This document shows positions 22,747 to 23,600 of a stretch of 23,600 nucleotides of DNA, one piece after another. Positions within the stretch are counted from its first letter, which is position 1, and each line of letters starts with the position of its first letter. A program made the translations under genes and the position numbers. The stretch lies in assembly GCA_900770255.1 (NCBI GenBank), contig CAAGJN010000025.1, positions 1-23,600 on the forward strand. Direction: 5' to 3'. The notes under the pieces were generated by a model, which did not search any database, was not told the DNA's origin, and saw only the letters and a list, made by a program, of their open reading frames with translations. The stretch is from Clostridia bacterium (GTDB lineage: Bacteria; Bacillota; Clostridia; Oscillospirales; Acutalibacteraceae).

Positions 22747-23265
22747 ATGCTTATTGTAACCGCAAACAGCAAAAATACATTTGACGCATACTGCAAATAC
22801 GTCCACTACACCGACCGAAAGCGCCATCGCGCGCCATCAGCCTCCGTCACGGGCTGGCTGCTCTTCGCCTGCACCGCAGCCGTCGCGGTGAGCCTCGCCA
22901 TACTCGGAGGCAATGTTTTTCTCTACGTTGTGCTCGGCGTGCTCGTGATCTGTGCCGCCGCGTTTGTATATATTCAATATTTAGCGCCATACAGAGCATA
23001 TAAAAAGCTCGGCGACGCATTTTCGGCCGAGCAGGAATTCGACTTCTACGACGACCGTCTTGAGGTTATTGTCAACGGCAAGCAGAAAACTCTTTCCCGC
23101 CTCCCCTACTCAAAGATCGAGCGCGTATGCGACACAAAGCACGCCTTTTACCTCTATCTGGGCAAAGATCGTGCGCTGATTTTGAGCAAGGATGCGATGA
23201 CTGCCAGCCAGTGCGACAAGCTTCGCGCGCTGTTCAAAGAAAAGAACATCAAAGTCACGGAATAA
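22747..23265 (+). CDS. YcxB-like family membrane protein
   Basis: 172 aa, ATG 22747 with CGGAGA upstream. Two adjacent hydrophobic segments (about residues 35-54, LLFACTAAVAVSLAIL, and 58-80, FLYVVLGVLVICAAAFVYI) form a hairpin in the membrane. The cytoplasmic C-terminal half has the YcxB/PH-like pattern: DFYDDRLEVIVNG, LPYSKIERVCDTKHAFYLYL, RALILSKDAM. The family has no proven role. It is the last of the three plus-strand genes. I see no clear terminator after it; the next 160 bp have only weak hairpins, and a T-rich inverted repeat at 23528-23558 is beyond the tRNA-Thr gene. Confidence 0.8.
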   Translation: MLIVTANSKNTFDAYCKYVHYTDRKRHRAPSASVTGWLLFACTAAVAVSLAILGGNVFLYVVLGVLVICAAAFVYIQYLAPYRAYKKLGDAFSAEQEFDFYDDRLEVIVNGKQKTLSRLPYSKIERVCDTKHAFYLYLGKDRALILSKDAMTASQCDKLRALFKEKNIKVTE

Positions 23266-23388
23266 TGCCTTCCCGGGAGCATCAGACTGCCGAAAAGCTC
23301 AGCGAACCGGCTGTCACCCGTGAAGCGTAGATTCTTCATCACAATCGTGTAAAGCAAACTTACAGACAAAGACCGGACCGAAAAAAGC

Positions 23389-23426
23389 AAAAAGCCGCAA
23401 CCCCTTGATATACAAAGGGTTGCGGC
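23389..23426 (-). terminator. Rho-independent terminator of tRNA-Thr
   Basis: Minus strand: GCCGCAACCC (23417-23426) with GGGTTGCGGC (23394-23403), loop with a run of G/T, then TTTTT (23393-23389). It lies immediately after the CCA end. Confidence 0.93.
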
Positions 23427-23427
23427 G

Positions 23428-23503
23428 TGGAGCTACTGGCCGGACTCGAACCGGCGACCTGCTGATTACGAATCAGCTGCTCTCCCAACTGAGCCACAGT
23501 AGC
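23428..23503 (-). tRNA. tRNA-Thr(CGT)
   Basis: 76 nt including encoded CCA, read on the minus strand. Acceptor GCTACTG with CAGTAGC, discriminator T, then CCA. The anticodon stem is GCTGA/TCAGC around TTCGTAA, giving anticodon CGT, which reads ACG. The T-arm is GCCGG-TTCGAGT-CCGGC. Single-gene unit with its own promoter and terminator. Confidence 0.96.
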
Positions 23504-23519
23504 ATCAGACAGCTCATAT

Positions 23520-23548
23520 ATTATAATAAACTATTGAAATTTTTGCAA
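23520..23548 (-). promoter_or_regulatory. Sigma-A promoter of tRNA-Thr
   Basis: Minus strand: TTGCAA (23543-23548), 17-bp spacer, TATAAT (23520-23525), 17 bp before the tRNA 5' end. Most of this promoter lies inside an inverted repeat (AAACTATTG with CAATAGTTT, 23528-23554). Confidence 0.85.
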
Positions 23549-23558
23549 TAGTTTTTTT
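23528..23558 (+). terminator. AT-rich inverted repeat with T-run, possible plus-strand terminator
   Basis: AAACTATTG (23528-23536) pairs perfectly with CAATAGTTT (23546-23554), with a run of seven T at 23552-23558. On the plus strand this has terminator form, though it lies some 260 bp past the YcxB-like stop. On the minus strand it overlaps the tRNA-Thr promoter. Confidence 0.4.
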
Positions 23559-23600
23559 AATTTTTGCCCTCCGCCGCGAATATTTTTTATTTGTCTGCAC

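Overview
The window looks like a chromosomal segment from an anaerobic, low-to-moderate-GC Clostridia bacterium, probably a gut Oscillospiraceae/Ruminococcaceae relative. The basis is strong Gram-positive Shine-Dalgarno sites (AGGAGG, GAGGTGAT, AGGTGATC), consensus sigma-A promoters with 17-bp spacers, tRNAs with encoded CCA, a single-chain pyruvate:ferredoxin oxidoreductase (PFOR), a GGGtGRT/NifU-like pair, a teichoic-acid-type polymerase and a CorC-type hemolysin. I see no phage, IS element, CRISPR array or rRNA. Lineage is inferred from gene content, not from a marker search.

Layout. 1-590: 3'-truncated XRE regulator (-). 710-1998: histidine-phosphatase-like protein and YigZ (+), closed by a terminator. 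2131-7461: M3 oligopeptidase, GT2/CDP-glycerol glycerophosphotransferase fusion and truB (-); the fusion gene has its own consensus promoter just past the peptidase stop. 7819-8919: LOR/SDH-type ornithine cyclodeaminase (+) with promoter and terminator. 9073-9148: stand-alone tRNA-Gly(GCC). 9195-9776: XRE helix-turn-helix fused to a complete desulfoferrodoxin-like module (-). 9819-12335: geranylgeranyl-reductase-like flavoprotein and YibE/F membrane protein (-), an operon. 12476-16018: PFOR (-). 16448-17881: CNNM/CBS/CorC protein (+). 17935-18088: a chain of tiny hairpins. 18156-19861: NifU-like scaffold and GGGtGRT operon (-). 20056-21198: Fe-S aldo/keto reductase (-). 21369-23265: LURP-one-like, amidohydrolase and YcxB-like genes (+). 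23428-23503: tRNA-Thr(CGT) (-).

How the parts relate. Much of the second half concerns iron-sulfur and anaerobic redox chemistry: PFOR (three predicted [4Fe-4S] clusters), a NifU-like scaffold with its uncharacterised partner GGGtGRT, an aldo/keto reductase with two [4Fe-4S] motifs, a flavoprotein, and a regulator whose sensor half keeps all nine Fe ligands of desulfoferrodoxin. These are separate transcription units, so a shared function is inference. The best candidates for undescribed biology are the HTH-desulfoferrodoxin regulator, the scaffold/GGGtGRT operon with a perfect 23-bp palindrome upstream, a histidine phosphatase whose catalytic His is Asn, and the hairpin chain at 17935-18088.

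Starts were corrected from the longest open frames where a Shine-Dalgarno or promoter decides: YigZ at GTG 1378, the GT fusion at 5675, the cyclodeaminase at 7819 and PFOR at 16018.
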